A stretch of DNA of 64,000 bases from Vulcanimicrobiota bacterium (GCA_013036095.1 JAAXCW010000004.1:186001-250000), one strand, 5' to 3'. Counted from the stretch's first letter, positions 8,186 to 17,360 are shown. The notes: generated by a model not told the origin, from the sequence alone. Numbers and translations are program-made.

Positions 8186-8933
8186 CGCGGCGCAGCCGCC
8201 AGATCTGCTCCGCTGGCCACTTACGAGCCCAGTCACGAGAGACCCAATCGCGATAGGTCGACGCCGCGTCCTCGGAGGGACGCAATTCGATGAGATCTTC
8301 GACTTCAAAACCCGATTTTTTGAAGAGGCTGATCCATTCACCATACGGCAACGAGAAGTTCACACTTCCGTCTTCCTCGTCACTGCGCTTGTCGAAATAG
8401 GAGGAATGCAACTCCGCACTGATACGGTCCTGATCGGAATCAAAACAAATGAAATGCAGCGGTGTCTCGGCATTGAATGCAAACAGACCGCCAGGGCGCA
8501 GTAACCGCGCGACCTCGGGAACGGTAAGCAGAGGGTCCGCAAACGACATGGCGCCGTGGTCGCAAAAAATTATGTCGAACGACTCGTCAGGTAACGGAAC
8601 TGATTCCGCGTTAGCATGGATCAGAGAAATATACAGCCCTGACTCTTCGATCGCCTTGCGTGCGAACTCCAGCTGCCGTTCAGAGTTATCGAGGCCCGTG
8701 CACCGCGCACCAAGCCGCGCCAATCCGATCGACCATTGCGCTCCGCCGCAGCCGAGTTCGAGCACGTCTTTCTCCCGAACATCGCCGAGTACACGCAGCT
8801 CGCTTTCGGGAATCGACCAAACACCCCAGCCCAGCGGTACACGCGCGAGCGGAGGGCCGTGTTCGGCTTGGTAGGAATCGGCCAAGCGATTCCAGTGTGC
8901 GCGATTTTTGCGGGCATGTTCGGTAAGTTCCAT
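8166..8933 (-). CDS. Class I SAM-dependent methyltransferase
   Basis: A 255-residue protein with VLELGCGGAQWSIGLARLG (motif I, residues ~57-75), TGLDNSERQLEFARKAI (motif II acidic Asp), and SFDIIFCDHGAMSFADPLL (motif IV). ATG at 8933 is chosen because it forms a TGATG overlap with the stop of the upstream small gene; the longer open frame has no better start. The domain is of the methyltransferase type 11 kind and the substrate is unknown. It runs convergently into the GNAT gene. Confidence 0.82.
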   Translation of the reverse strand: MELTEHARKNRAHWNRLADSYQAEHGPPLARVPLGWGVWSIPESELRVLGDVREKDVLELGCGGAQWSIGLARLGARCTGLDNSERQLEFARKAIEESGLYISLIHANAESVPLPDESFDIIFCDHGAMSFADPLLTVPEVARLLRPGGLFAFNAETPLHFICFDSDQDRISAELHSSYFDKRSDEEDGSVNFSLPYGEWISLFKKSGFEVEDLIELRPSEDAASTYRDWVSRDWARKWPAEQIWRLRRVKRAAS

Positions 8934-9166
8934 CAACGCGGCGCGTATCGGTACTGGCCGGGCAGCCATTCGCAGATGCTGCCGTCTTTCATTACGAACG
9001 ATTCGCAGCCGTCGACTTCGGGATTGAAATCTTCGTTGCGCTCTTTGGTCGCGGGCCAATTGACCGCCGGCTCGCTGCGCGCGGCCGCGCGAGCTTTTGT
9101 GTAATTGAATTGCGGCGTCTTGGTCAACGGATTGAGCGCCTGGGAGAGCCTTTGAGCATCGGTCAT
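8933..9166 (-). CDS. Small hypothetical protein (77 aa)
   Basis: The product is hydrophilic and ends in SICEWLPGQYRYAPR. It carries no signal peptide and no recognised motif. The overlap TGATG with the following methyltransferase gene and its ordinary codon pattern support real translation. Divergent from the secreted-protein gene at 9248. Function unknown. Confidence 0.5.
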   Translation of the reverse strand: MTDAQRLSQALNPLTKTPQFNYTKARAAARSEPAVNWPATKERNEDFNPEVDGCESFVMKDGSICEWLPGQYRYAPR

Positions 9167-9247
9167 GCGCCTGGTTTCTAAGGCGGCCCTAACGTTCCCG
9201 CGCGCGTTTCACAGGAGATTCTCCGGAACCAGCCTTAGAAAGAAAGT

Positions 9248-9832
9248 ATGAAGAAACTGCTTACGCTCTTTGCGCTGCTGGCTTTGGTTCCGGTGCTCGC
9301 CTTCGCACAGGCGCGGCCGCCCGGGCCTGGTGGCGCGCCATGGCCGCGCCCGGACTCCACCCAGATGCGGCAAAACATGCAGCAGATCGACGCGATGCAC
9401 AAACAATTTCGCGCGAAAATCTTGGGGGCGCTGACGCCGGCGCACCGGAATCTGTTGGCGTCGATCGCGGGCCAGCTCGCGGTTTCGACTAATCCGGATC
9501 CGAAAGCGGCGATTCAAAAACTCGACGCCGCCCTGACGAGCGGCGAGAAGCAAGCGATTCTAAACTCCGCGCAGTCGTTCATGTCGCAGCAGCGCGCGAT
9601 GCGCGAACAAGCGTTTGCAAAAATGCGCGCGGCAAATCCGAACATGCCGTCGCCTCGTCCGCGCCCGAGCGGCATGATGCGCACTCGGCGCGCACCCGAT
9701 GCGGGCGCGCTGCTGCTGATGGTCGCTACCGGCGGCCCTGGGATGATGGGACCGCGCGGATTCGGAGGCAGCCATGAATTCGGCCCGTCGGGCGGTTACA
9801 TGCGTCGTCCGCGGCCCTCGCCCACTCCGTAA
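9248..9832 (+). CDS. Secreted Pro/Met/Arg-rich hypothetical protein
   Basis: A 194-residue protein with a clear Sec signal peptide (KKLLTLFALLALVPVLAFAQ, cleavage after AFA). The mature part starts with a proline-rich stretch, then a helical segment (QNMQQIDAMHKQFRAKILGA), reminiscent of Spy/CpxP-like periplasmic proteins. It ends in a low-complexity Gly/Met/Pro/Arg tail. The family is not recognised with certainty. AGAAAGAAAG lies just before the ATG. A strong terminator follows directly. Confidence 0.65.
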   Translation: MKKLLTLFALLALVPVLAFAQARPPGPGGAPWPRPDSTQMRQNMQQIDAMHKQFRAKILGALTPAHRNLLASIAGQLAVSTNPDPKAAIQKLDAALTSGEKQAILNSAQSFMSQQRAMREQAFAKMRAANPNMPSPRPRPSGMMRTRRAPDAGALLLMVATGGPGMMGPRGFGGSHEFGPSGGYMRRPRPSPTP

Positions 9833-9852
9833 CTTTCCAAGGGGGAGAGAGA

Positions 9853-9886
9853 AAGAGCGCTCGTGCAAATGAGCGCTCTTTTTTTT
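9853..9886 (+). terminator. Rho-independent terminator after the secreted-protein gene
   Basis: A 10-bp perfect stem (aagagcgctc / gagcgctctt) with an 8-base loop is followed by a run of six further T residues. This is a textbook intrinsic terminator for the upstream gene. Its T-run also contains the first possible start codon (TTG, 9885) of the next gene. Confidence 0.88.
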
Positions 9887-11384
9887 GACGAAGCCCGCCT
9901 TCGTGCAGTCGAACGAATTGCGGCGCGTGCTCGGCCTGTGGTCGGTCGTCGCCTTCGGCGTCACCAACGAAATCGCGGCCGGACTCTTCTTCGTCTCGAC
10001 GCAAATCCAGCAGACTGCGCCCGGCGTAGGCGATATGGTTCCGTGGCTGATGATCGTCGGCGGCCTGCTCACGTTTGCAACCGTCATCGCCTACCGCTAT
10101 TTCTTCGCTTCGGGTTTGGTCGGCGCGGGCGGCGAGTACGTCATCATCTCGCGCGCGGTGAGCCCGTTTTTCGGTTTCCTCGCAACGTTCTTGTCGTGGT
10201 TCGGCGTCAGCGGTTCGCTCGGAACCCTCGCGTATACCGCGCCGAAGTTTCTCGCCAACGCCTTCGATGCGGTCGGCGCGACCGGGGCCGCGCAAATCCT
10301 GGGCTCGACCGCCGGAACGGTCGTGACCGGACTCGTGCTGCTCTGGGGAATTTGGTTCGTTCACGTCCGCGGTGTGCGCCTAGCCGGAACGCTTGCGGTC
10401 GTCGCGATGTGTTTCGTTATCGTCGTCGCATTCGTCGTCATCGGCTACGGATTTTCGACGACGCCGCAAAACTTCGCGCTCGCGATGCAGAGCCGTCTGC
10501 ACATTTCGGCGGCGCAGGTGCTGGCCGCGGCGCCCGTCGCGCACGTGAATGCGGCGGTCGCATTCGGCACCGCTCTGCCCGTACTGTTCTTTGGTTACCT
10601 GGGGCTTTCGACCGCAACGCAAACCGGCGGTGAAGCCCTCGATGCGCGCCGCGCGCTTTCCAAAGGCGTCGTCATCGCCGTCTGCCTCGTCACGTTCATC
10701 TACACGCTCTTCGCATTTGCCGTCTACCACGCGGTGCCATGGCGGCTCATCGCCGGGCTCTCCGCGTTGAAGTTTACGACCTACACAACCTCGACCGGCT
10801 TGCTCGGCATGGTCATGCCGGCATGGCTTGCGTCGCTCATGAACGTCTTCGTGGCGCTGATCGTGATCAAAACATTTCTGCCGCTCTATCTCGCGCAGTC
10901 GCGCTGGATCTACGCTTGGGCGCAAGACGGCTTCCTGCCGCGCCGCTTTGCGATAACTCATGTGCGCTTTCAAACGCCGGTTCTCGCACTTACGATTGCC
11001 GCCGTCTTAGGATCGCTGACTCTGGCCGAATCGGTTCCAAGCGGATACGTCTTCGGTGTGCAAGTGCGCGTGCTCGCCTGCATGATCGTCTTCTTTTTCT
11101 TGGGGTTGGGAATGTGGCTCTTCCCGCGCACCGCGCCGGAGCATTACGCGCAAAATCAATCGGCTATCGCGCGCAACCGTCCGGTCCAATTGGCCGTTGG
11201 TGCGATCATCATGGGGTTTTCGATCTGGTTCGCCATCTCGATCTGCATTTCGTCGTTGGACAAGTACTGGCTGTTGCAGCCCGCGGTGCAAGCGGTTATC
11301 GTCGCATTGCTGGGGATCGTTATTTATGCGTTTCGATCCGGATCGTCGCGTCGGGCTGCAGCAGCTCAAGTTCCGGAAGCGTAA
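9885..11384 (+). CDS. APC-superfamily amino acid permease
   Basis: About 499 residues with roughly twelve hydrophobic segments. The N-terminal ELRRVLGLWSVVAFGVTNEI, with GAGGEYVIISRAVSPFFGFL about 90 residues in, is typical of the APC amino acid-polyamine-organocation family (basic amino acid/polyamine antiporter type). The start is uncertain: TTG at 9885 lies in the T-run of the preceding terminator, and GTG at 9903 is the next choice, giving an N-terminus directly before the first conserved residues. The 3' end overlaps the convergent threonine synthase gene by 65 bases. Confidence 0.85.
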   Translation: MTKPAFVQSNELRRVLGLWSVVAFGVTNEIAAGLFFVSTQIQQTAPGVGDMVPWLMIVGGLLTFATVIAYRYFFASGLVGAGGEYVIISRAVSPFFGFLATFLSWFGVSGSLGTLAYTAPKFLANAFDAVGATGAAQILGSTAGTVVTGLVLLWGIWFVHVRGVRLAGTLAVVAMCFVIVVAFVVIGYGFSTTPQNFALAMQSRLHISAAQVLAAAPVAHVNAAVAFGTALPVLFFGYLGLSTATQTGGEALDARRALSKGVVIAVCLVTFIYTLFAFAVYHAVPWRLIAGLSALKFTTYTTSTGLLGMVMPAWLASLMNVFVALIVIKTFLPLYLAQSRWIYAWAQDGFLPRRFAITHVRFQTPVLALTIAAVLGSLTLAESVPSGYVFGVQVRVLACMIVFFFLGLGMWLFPRTAPEHYAQNQSAIARNRPVQLAVGAIIMGFSIWFAISICISSLDKYWLLQPAVQAVIVALLGIVIYAFRSGSSRRAAAAQVPEA

Positions 11385-12561
11385 CGTCCGGATATTTTAG
11401 GCCCGTTCCGGTGTTGATGGCCAGCACGCGCTCGTGCCGCGCGATCCATTCGCGGCGGCGTAACTCCGCAGCGGCCGCGAGCGTAGCGGCTCCCTCCGGG
11501 CAGATAAACAGGCCTTCGGCCTGACCGATGCGGCGCTGCATGGCAACGATGCTTGAGTCGTCAACGGCAATGGCGGTGCCGCCGCTTTCGTAGAGCGCCT
11601 CGAGCACCAAGAAATCTCCGAGCGCTTTAGGAACGTTGATTCCAAAGGCCACCGTCTGCGAATCTTTCCAGAACGTTGATTCCGTTTGACGCGCGTCGAA
11701 GGCTCGCACAATCGGCGCGCAGCCTTCGGCCTGCACCGCGACGAAGCGCGGCAAGCGTTCTTCCAGCAGCCCCATGGCCTGCAGCTCGCGTATCGCCTTG
11801 TAGATTCCGATCAGTCCGACGCCGCCGCCGGTCGGATACAGAATGACGTCGGGCACGCTCCATGCGAATTGTTCGATCAACTCAAAGCCCAGCGTCTTCT
11901 TACCTTCGATGCGGTAGGGCTCTTTGAGCGTTGAGGCGTCGTAGATTCCGTATTCGGCGACGGCTTTTGCCACGATCTTTCCCGCGTCGCTGATCAGTCC
12001 GTCAACCAGCCAAACGTGCGCGCCGCTCACAATGCACTCGACTTTATTGATCGCCGGCGCGCCCTTGGGCATAACGATATAGGCTTCGATCCCTGCGCGG
12101 GTGCCATAAGCGGCCCAGGCGCCGCCGGCGTTGCCATTGGTCGGCATCGCAAATGCGCGCACGCCGAGTTCGCGCGCGCGCGAAATGCCCACCGCGGCGC
12201 CACGCGCTTTAAACGAGCCGGTCGGCAGCAGCCCTTCGTCTTTCAGCGAGAGCCGATCCAATCCAAGCGCTGAGCCGAGCGCGCGCATCGGAACCACCGG
12301 CGTAAGCTGCTCGCCAAAGCTGATGCGATTTGCCGTTTCGCGCAGCGGCAAGAGTTCGCTATACCGCCATAACGACGGTTCGCGCGCGGCCAGGCTCTCG
12401 CGCGTAAATGTCTTGCCGGCTGCGAGCAGATCGTACCGCGCCACCAGCGGCGAACCGCAGCGGCACAAATGCTGTTCGACATCCGCGTCGTAGCGGGCCG
12501 CGCATTTGGGACACTCTAAGTGCGAGAGCGCGCTGCGCGCGCTTAGGCCGTCAGTTTGGAT
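11320..12561 (-). CDS. thrC: Threonine synthase
   Basis: A PLP fold-type II enzyme converting O-phosphohomoserine to threonine. Seen: an N-terminal zinc-ribbon-like CPKC...CRC, the PLP lysine motif LLPTGSFKARGAA, the Asn-containing MPTNGNAGGAWAAYG, the glycine-rich YPTGGGVGLIG, and a C-terminal NTGTGLKY. The start is unresolved. No ATG, GTG or TTG lies in frame before the first zinc-ribbon cysteines; the first is TTG at 12468, inside that ribbon. Coding similarity extends to about 12561, overlapping the end of the EAL gene. This gene may use a rare start or have lost its own. It is convergent with the APC permease. Confidence 0.85.
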   Translation of the reverse strand: MQTDGLSARSALSHLECPKCAARYDADVEQHLCRCGSPLVARYDLLAAGKTFTRESLAAREPSLWRYSELLPLRETANRISFGEQLTPVVPMRALGSALGLDRLSLKDEGLLPTGSFKARGAAVGISRARELGVRAFAMPTNGNAGGAWAAYGTRAGIEAYIVMPKGAPAINKVECIVSGAHVWLVDGLISDAGKIVAKAVAEYGIYDASTLKEPYRIEGKKTLGFELIEQFAWSVPDVILYPTGGGVGLIGIYKAIRELQAMGLLEERLPRFVAVQAEGCAPIVRAFDARQTESTFWKDSQTVAFGINVPKALGDFLVLEALYESGGTAIAVDDSSIVAMQRRIGQAEGLFICPEGAATLAAAAELRRREWIARHERVLAINTGTGLKYPDVTLPELELLQPDATIRIETHK

Positions 12562-13319
12562 GACGAGAGCCGGTTTCGCAGCGCGGCCGGATTGAAATCC
12601 GCCGTGCTCGCCATCGCAGGCTTGGCGATCAAGAAACCTTGCACGGCGTGAACTTTTCCCATTCCTTGAATAAACTGCAGCGCTTCTTGTGTCTCGATGC
12701 CTTCGGCAACCAGGACGCTTTCGGTCTCCTGCGCGATCGCCGCGATGCCGGCGAGCACGGCGCGGCATGTTTTGTCGGTCAGCGCGCGATTCACAATCGA
12801 GCCGTCGATCTTGATGTAGTCCACGGGCAGAATGCTCAGCATCCACAGTCCGGCATTGCCCGCGCCCGCGTCGTCCAGCGCGAGCTTCACGCCGAGTTCG
12901 CGAAACGCGTTCGCCCGCTCCACGACGCGTTCGATATCGGAAATGGCGCGTTCGGTTACTTCGAGCACGACCCGCGTCGGATCGAAGCCGCGGCGCGAAA
13001 TTCCATACACGAGCCGGCGCGGATCGAATTCGGGGTGCTCGAGCGTCGCGGGCGAGACGTTGACGAACAGCAGAACATCATCGGGAATATGTTTGACCGA
13101 ACGCACGACCGCTTCGAAGCAGAGCACGTCGAGTTCATGCACCATCTTCGATCCGTGCGCAACGTTGAACAGCTGCTCGGGTCCGGAAAATCCATAGTGT
13201 GCCGGCGGACGCGCGAGCGCTTCATACCCGAGAACGCGGTCCTCGCGAAGGTCCCAGATTGGCTGGAATGCCATCTCCAGTTCGCGATCGAGCAAAAGCT
13301 GTTGCAAGGCCTTTTTCAT
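12543..13319 (-). CDS. Stand-alone EAL domain protein (probable c-di-GMP phosphodiesterase)
   Basis: A 258-residue EAL domain with no obvious sensor. The catalytic set is present: EALAR (E33), FVNVSP, VVLEVTER, LALDDAGAGNAGL (both Asp kept, though the usual DDFGTG is DDAGAG), IKIDGSIV, and LVAEGIETQ. QGFLIAKP closes the barrel. Hydrolysis of cyclic di-GMP to pGpG is therefore likely, but the changed loop-6 residues could alter dimer signalling. The stop overlaps the beginning of the threonine synthase frame. Confidence 0.87.
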   Translation of the reverse strand: MKKALQQLLLDRELEMAFQPIWDLREDRVLGYEALARPPAHYGFSGPEQLFNVAHGSKMVHELDVLCFEAVVRSVKHIPDDVLLFVNVSPATLEHPEFDPRRLVYGISRRGFDPTRVVLEVTERAISDIERVVERANAFRELGVKLALDDAGAGNAGLWMLSILPVDYIKIDGSIVNRALTDKTCRAVLAGIAAIAQETESVLVAEGIETQEALQFIQGMGKVHAVQGFLIAKPAMASTADFNPAALRNRLSSSKLTA

Positions 13320-13386
13320 AGGTCTGAGCGAGCCGATTCTCGGCGCGGAAAAAAATTCCCACGCGGCAGCGACGAATGCCCTTGCC

Positions 13387-14604
13387 GTGCTCCTGACGCC
13401 GCGCGGCGAGTCCCGCTATTTTGTGCTCGCGCTCTTCACGGTGTCGATGATCGCCGGATCCATGCTCTACGGCGGCATCGGCGCGCTTGTTCCGTACGTC
13501 GGGCGCTCGTTTGACTTGCCCCACTCCGAGCTCGGTCTCATCGCGACGGCGATGGTTGCGGGCGGTCTGCTGACGATTGCCGTCAGCGGTACGCTCTGCG
13601 ACCGCTACGGCGACAAAGCGATGCTGCTCGAATCGGGCGTTTTGATGGGCGGCTCGATGATGGCGGCCGCACTTTTTCCGAACTTCGCGTGGTTGCTGGC
13701 GTGCGTATTCTTATACGGGATCGGGAACGCGGCCAGCAATCCGGCGGGCACACACGCGATTCTCGCATTTTTTTCGCGCGAACAGCGCGGGCTCGCGATG
13801 GGAATCCGGCAGACGGGCATGCCCGTCGGCGGCGCGCTCGGCAGTTTACTTTTCGCGCTCGTCGCCTGGCATTACGGATACCGCGGGGCGTTGCTGACCG
13901 GCGGCGTACTGGTTCTGATCGTGTGCACTGCCGCCGCGCTCCTTTACCAGCAACCGAAAGAACTCTGCGGCGAACACGTCCCCATCTTAAAACTCATCGA
14001 AGATATCGGACACATCGGAAAAGATCCGCGATTGATTTTAGTGACGCTGACGGCGATGCTGTTGATGAGTTTGCAAATTATCTTCATTACGTTCTTTCCG
14101 ATCACGCTCGTACGTGGAGGCGGCTATTCAGCCGAGATCGCCGCGCTGATATTTGCGGGGGGACATCTTTCCGCGGGCGCTGGGCGCTTGGTGTGGGGTC
14201 AACTGAGCGACCACCGTTACCGCGGCAGCCGCACGATTCCGATGGTGTATTGCGCGGTATTCGGCGCAGGCGCCGCGATGCTGCTGAGCGGCGTCGGCCA
14301 CAGCGGCATTTGGCTTCCGTGCGTCGCCGCGTTCGGATTGGGCTTCGCCGGCGAAGGGTGGTTCGCGCTGGCGATGCTGGCGCTGGCGGAGATCGGCGGC
14401 GAGGACCATGCCGGCGGCGCGGTCGGTTTCGGCATCATGTGGATGCTTGTCGCGGCGGCCATCGCGCCGCTGCTGATGGGAAGCCTCGTGGGAAGCGGCG
14501 GCTACGGAATCGCCTGGCACGTGGCTTCGGCGATTGCCCTGGTCGCGGCGGTGCCCGCGCTCCTGGCTACCAGAATGATGCGAGCCAAGCCCGCAGAAGG
14601 GTAG
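13387..14604 (+). CDS. Major facilitator superfamily transporter
   Basis: A 405-residue, roughly twelve-helix MFS protein with a GTG start. The loop 2-3 signature is GTLCDRYGDKAMLLESG (motif A variant), and GMPVGGALGSLLFALVAWHY marks helix 5. The central loop sits near residues 190-215. It is of the CynX/NimT or sugar-phosphate antiporter type in general appearance, and its substrate cannot be inferred. It is the first gene of the plus-strand run that continues with the FecR, cyclase, GNAT and tyrosinase genes (3-base gap to the next gene). Confidence 0.83.
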   Translation: MLLTPRGESRYFVLALFTVSMIAGSMLYGGIGALVPYVGRSFDLPHSELGLIATAMVAGGLLTIAVSGTLCDRYGDKAMLLESGVLMGGSMMAAALFPNFAWLLACVFLYGIGNAASNPAGTHAILAFFSREQRGLAMGIRQTGMPVGGALGSLLFALVAWHYGYRGALLTGGVLVLIVCTAAALLYQQPKELCGEHVPILKLIEDIGHIGKDPRLILVTLTAMLLMSLQIIFITFFPITLVRGGGYSAEIAALIFAGGHLSAGAGRLVWGQLSDHRYRGSRTIPMVYCAVFGAGAAMLLSGVGHSGIWLPCVAAFGLGFAGEGWFALAMLALAEIGGEDHAGGAVGFGIMWMLVAAAIAPLLMGSLVGSGGYGIAWHVASAIALVAAVPALLATRMMRAKPAEG

Positions 14605-14607
14605 GGC

Positions 14608-15510
14608 ATGCGCCGTTTGGGACCGGCTCTACTCGCTATTTTGTGCGCGGCGCCGCTGCTGGTGCACGCCGACGGCAACAAACAGCTCCAAAACGTGCGA
14701 GGCACCGTCTCTTACGAACACGGGAAGACCTCGAAGCATGCGCTCGCGCAATCCGCCACCATCGTACTGGCCGACAGCGATTTTGCGATCACCGGCGACG
14801 CGTCGATCGGCGCGGTGGTGCTGCCGGAAAGCTCGCGCATAACGATGGGCTCGGACACGCGCGTTCAATTGGCGTTCTTCAATCAAATTCAAAGTACGAG
14901 CGCAAAATTTATCATCTATCAGGGCACGACCCGATTCAAGATCGAACATCCCAACGGCAAACCTGCGAACTACACGTTCCAAACGCCGACCGCTCAAATC
15001 GCCGTGCGCGGAACCGAAGGTGACATCGGCGTGGACGGTCGCGATCTGACCGTGAACGTCTATGGATTGACCGATCCGAATCTGCCGGTCGTCGTTACGA
15101 CCGAAGACGGCAAGAAATACGCGCTCAAAGCCGGACAACATTTGCTGGCCAGCTGGGTGAACGGCCACATTCAAACGACCATCGACGCATTGACGGAGCA
15201 GGCGATGACGCAGTTCGCCGAACTCGGCGCGCCCGTTTCGGATTGGCAGAGCGCGGCGCAGAATGTCGCCGACAACGTCACCGGTGGTCTCGTGCCTTCA
15301 GGCATTGCCGGCGCCGTCTCGGGGCTCGGCGGCTTCTTGCATCGTTCGAGAAGTACCGCCGAAGCGACGGCGGCTCCGAATGCATCACCCACGCCGTGCG
15401 CCACACCGAAAACATCTAAAGTCAGCGGATTTCTCCGGAAGCTCACCAACGCCGACTCGCAGCCGTCCTGCGCATCGCCATCGCCTTCCCCGTCACCACC
15501 CGGCGCCTAA
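14608..15510 (+). CDS. Secreted FecR-domain protein
   Basis: A 300-residue protein with a signal peptide (LLAILCAAPLLVHA). The FecR domain follows, with the characteristic TFQTPTAQIAVRGTEGDIGV (residues ~127-147), LTVNVYGL and KKYALKAGQHLLA. The C-terminus is a low-complexity Ser/Pro region. In several phyla such extracytoplasmic FecR proteins are encoded next to CHASE2-cyclase genes, as here, and may present a ligand or structural cue to CHASE2. The next gene begins inside its last codons in another frame. Confidence 0.82.
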   Translation: MRRLGPALLAILCAAPLLVHADGNKQLQNVRGTVSYEHGKTSKHALAQSATIVLADSDFAITGDASIGAVVLPESSRITMGSDTRVQLAFFNQIQSTSAKFIIYQGTTRFKIEHPNGKPANYTFQTPTAQIAVRGTEGDIGVDGRDLTVNVYGLTDPNLPVVVTTEDGKKYALKAGQHLLASWVNGHIQTTIDALTEQAMTQFAELGAPVSDWQSAAQNVADNVTGGLVPSGIAGAVSGLGGFLHRSRSTAEATAAPNASPTPCATPKTSKVSGFLRKLTNADSQPSCASPSPSPSPPGA

Positions 15511-17360
15511 CGATCTCTCTGGCGCTCGCCGCGTGCGCGAGCACCGCGGCGGCTGCGCTCTATCTCGCGCCGCCAACGAAGCTCACGTTTGCGAACCGGA
15601 TCGAAGATTACCGGATCCACGTTGACGCATTCGCCCATCCGGGCGCATTAGCGCTTTCCAACGTTCCGGCATACGACGATCCGAACCAGCAGCTGGCGCT
15701 GATCGTCATCGACGAAGAATCGATCGGTAATGCGCGGGCCGGACTCGGGCCGTGGCCGTTTGCACGAAGCGTGTACGCAAAATTGCTTTCGCGGCTCGCG
15801 AAGGCGGGCGCGAGAACCGTCGCGTTCGATATCGATTTTCTCGAGCCGTCGGTCGATCCGTCGCAAGATGCCGCGTTCGCGCGCGCCGCCCGATCGATTC
15901 CAACGGTCATCGGCTATCCCGTCACAACAACCACGGCCGGCATCCCCGGCGCCGAACTTCCGCCGCCGGCACTCCGGCAGACCATGGCAATCGGTTTTAC
16001 ATCGATCGATACACCCGGTGGAATTGCGATCGGCCAGCCCACGATCATTGCGCCGATGCCGCCCGGCTTTCCCGGAGGCGCGGCGCAGTCGCTTGCAATA
16101 AGCGCGGTCCAACGATATCGTGCATCCCCGCCCAGCGCGCAAACGGTTCCGGCATTCCGCGGCGCCTTGCTCGAGTTGCCGTTTTCGCTTTCCGGATACA
16201 CCGACACGACGCAGCGCGTTGGCGCGCAAGTCTTCGACGTCGGTTTCGTTTCCCAGACGATGTCGCTGGCCGGCGCGCTAACCGCACCGGTTGACCAGCT
16301 CGCCACGTTTGCAAAGGGTAAGCTCGTGCTCGTCGGCGCGACCGCGCAAGCACTCGGCGATTTTGCACCAACCGCCTCGGGACTCTACCCCGGCGTCTTC
16401 GTGCACGCGCGCTTCATCGACCAGCTGCTTTCACGAAGATACATCCGCGTTGCACCGGACTGGCTCGATCTCGCGCTCATCTTTGCGCTGCCGCTGCTGC
16501 TGGCCGCCGGCCTCGCGCAGCTTCGCCCGGCGCTCGCGATCGTGCTGGGCGTTGTCGCCGTGCTCGTTTACGTAGAGCTCTCCGCCGCGCTCTTCGATTA
16601 TCAGCTGTATTGGCTGAATCTGCTGCATGTCGCCGGCGCGATGTTGCTGGGCGCGCTTGCCGTTGTCGCGTATCGCGTCACGACAGAGTCCGCCGAGCGG
16701 CGCTTCGTGACCGATCTCTTCGGCATGCACGTCAGCCCAGCCGTGGTCGCAAGCATTCTTCGCACGGAGGATCCAAAAAACGCGCTGGCGCTTTCCGGCA
16801 AATTGGTCAAGGCGACGATCTTTTATTCGGATATCCGGGGGTTCACGGCCATGTCCGAGCGTATGACCCCGGAAGCGATTTACGATCAACTCAACGAATA
16901 TTTCGAGGCGATGTGCGCGGTCATCTTCAAATACGGCGGATACGTTGATAAGTTTATCGGCGACTGCATCATGGTGGCGTTTTCGGCGCCGGTGCAAACG
17001 CCCGACGATGCGCGCAAAGCCGTCGATGCGGCGCTCGATCAGCAGCGCGTCATCGGCGAGCTCGGCGAGCGCTGGCGCAAGGAAGGCAAGGAGCCGTTTA
17101 CCGTGGGGATGGGCATCAACACCGGCAACGTCGTGATGGGGAATCTTGGCGCATCATCTCGCATGAACTACACCGTCATCGGCGACGACGTCAACATCGC
17201 CGCCCGTCTCTACAACGTGGCGCTGGGCGGTCAGATCGTCATCAGCGAATCCACTTATCATGAAGTTCGGAATTTTTTCGAGGTCCGCGAACTCGCACCG
17301 GTCGTCGTAAAAGGCAAAGCCGCGCCGCTGCGCACGTTTGAAGTCCTCGGCCGAATCTGA
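15468..17360 (+). CDS. CHASE2-domain class III adenylate cyclase, non-canonical start
   Basis: Architecture: one N-terminal membrane segment (LALAACASTAAAALYLAP), an extracytoplasmic CHASE2 domain (LALIVIDEESI, GPWPFARSVYAKLLSRLAKA, TVAFDIDFLEPS), three membrane helices (~residues 325-400), and a class III cyclase domain. Cyclase residues visible are the metal Asp pair in FYSDIRGFT and KFIGDCIMVAF, the adenine-selecting Lys/Asp (KFIGD, NYTVIGDDVN), and the transition-state Asn/Arg in VNIAARL. ATP to cAMP is therefore expected. The frame is open from 15420 but lacks ATG, GTG or TTG until 15771, inside CHASE2. CTG at 15468 or 15519 is required for an intact protein. Confidence 0.82.
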   Translation: MRIAIAFPVTTRRLTISLALAACASTAAAALYLAPPTKLTFANRIEDYRIHVDAFAHPGALALSNVPAYDDPNQQLALIVIDEESIGNARAGLGPWPFARSVYAKLLSRLAKAGARTVAFDIDFLEPSVDPSQDAAFARAARSIPTVIGYPVTTTTAGIPGAELPPPALRQTMAIGFTSIDTPGGIAIGQPTIIAPMPPGFPGGAAQSLAISAVQRYRASPPSAQTVPAFRGALLELPFSLSGYTDTTQRVGAQVFDVGFVSQTMSLAGALTAPVDQLATFAKGKLVLVGATAQALGDFAPTASGLYPGVFVHARFIDQLLSRRYIRVAPDWLDLALIFALPLLLAAGLAQLRPALAIVLGVVAVLVYVELSAALFDYQLYWLNLLHVAGAMLLGALAVVAYRVTTESAERRFVTDLFGMHVSPAVVASILRTEDPKNALALSGKLVKATIFYSDIRGFTAMSERMTPEAIYDQLNEYFEAMCAVIFKYGGYVDKFIGDCIMVAFSAPVQTPDDARKAVDAALDQQRVIGELGERWRKEGKEPFTVGMGINTGNVVMGNLGASSRMNYTVIGDDVNIAARLYNVALGGQIVISESTYHEVRNFFEVRELAPVVVKGKAAPLRTFEVLGRI

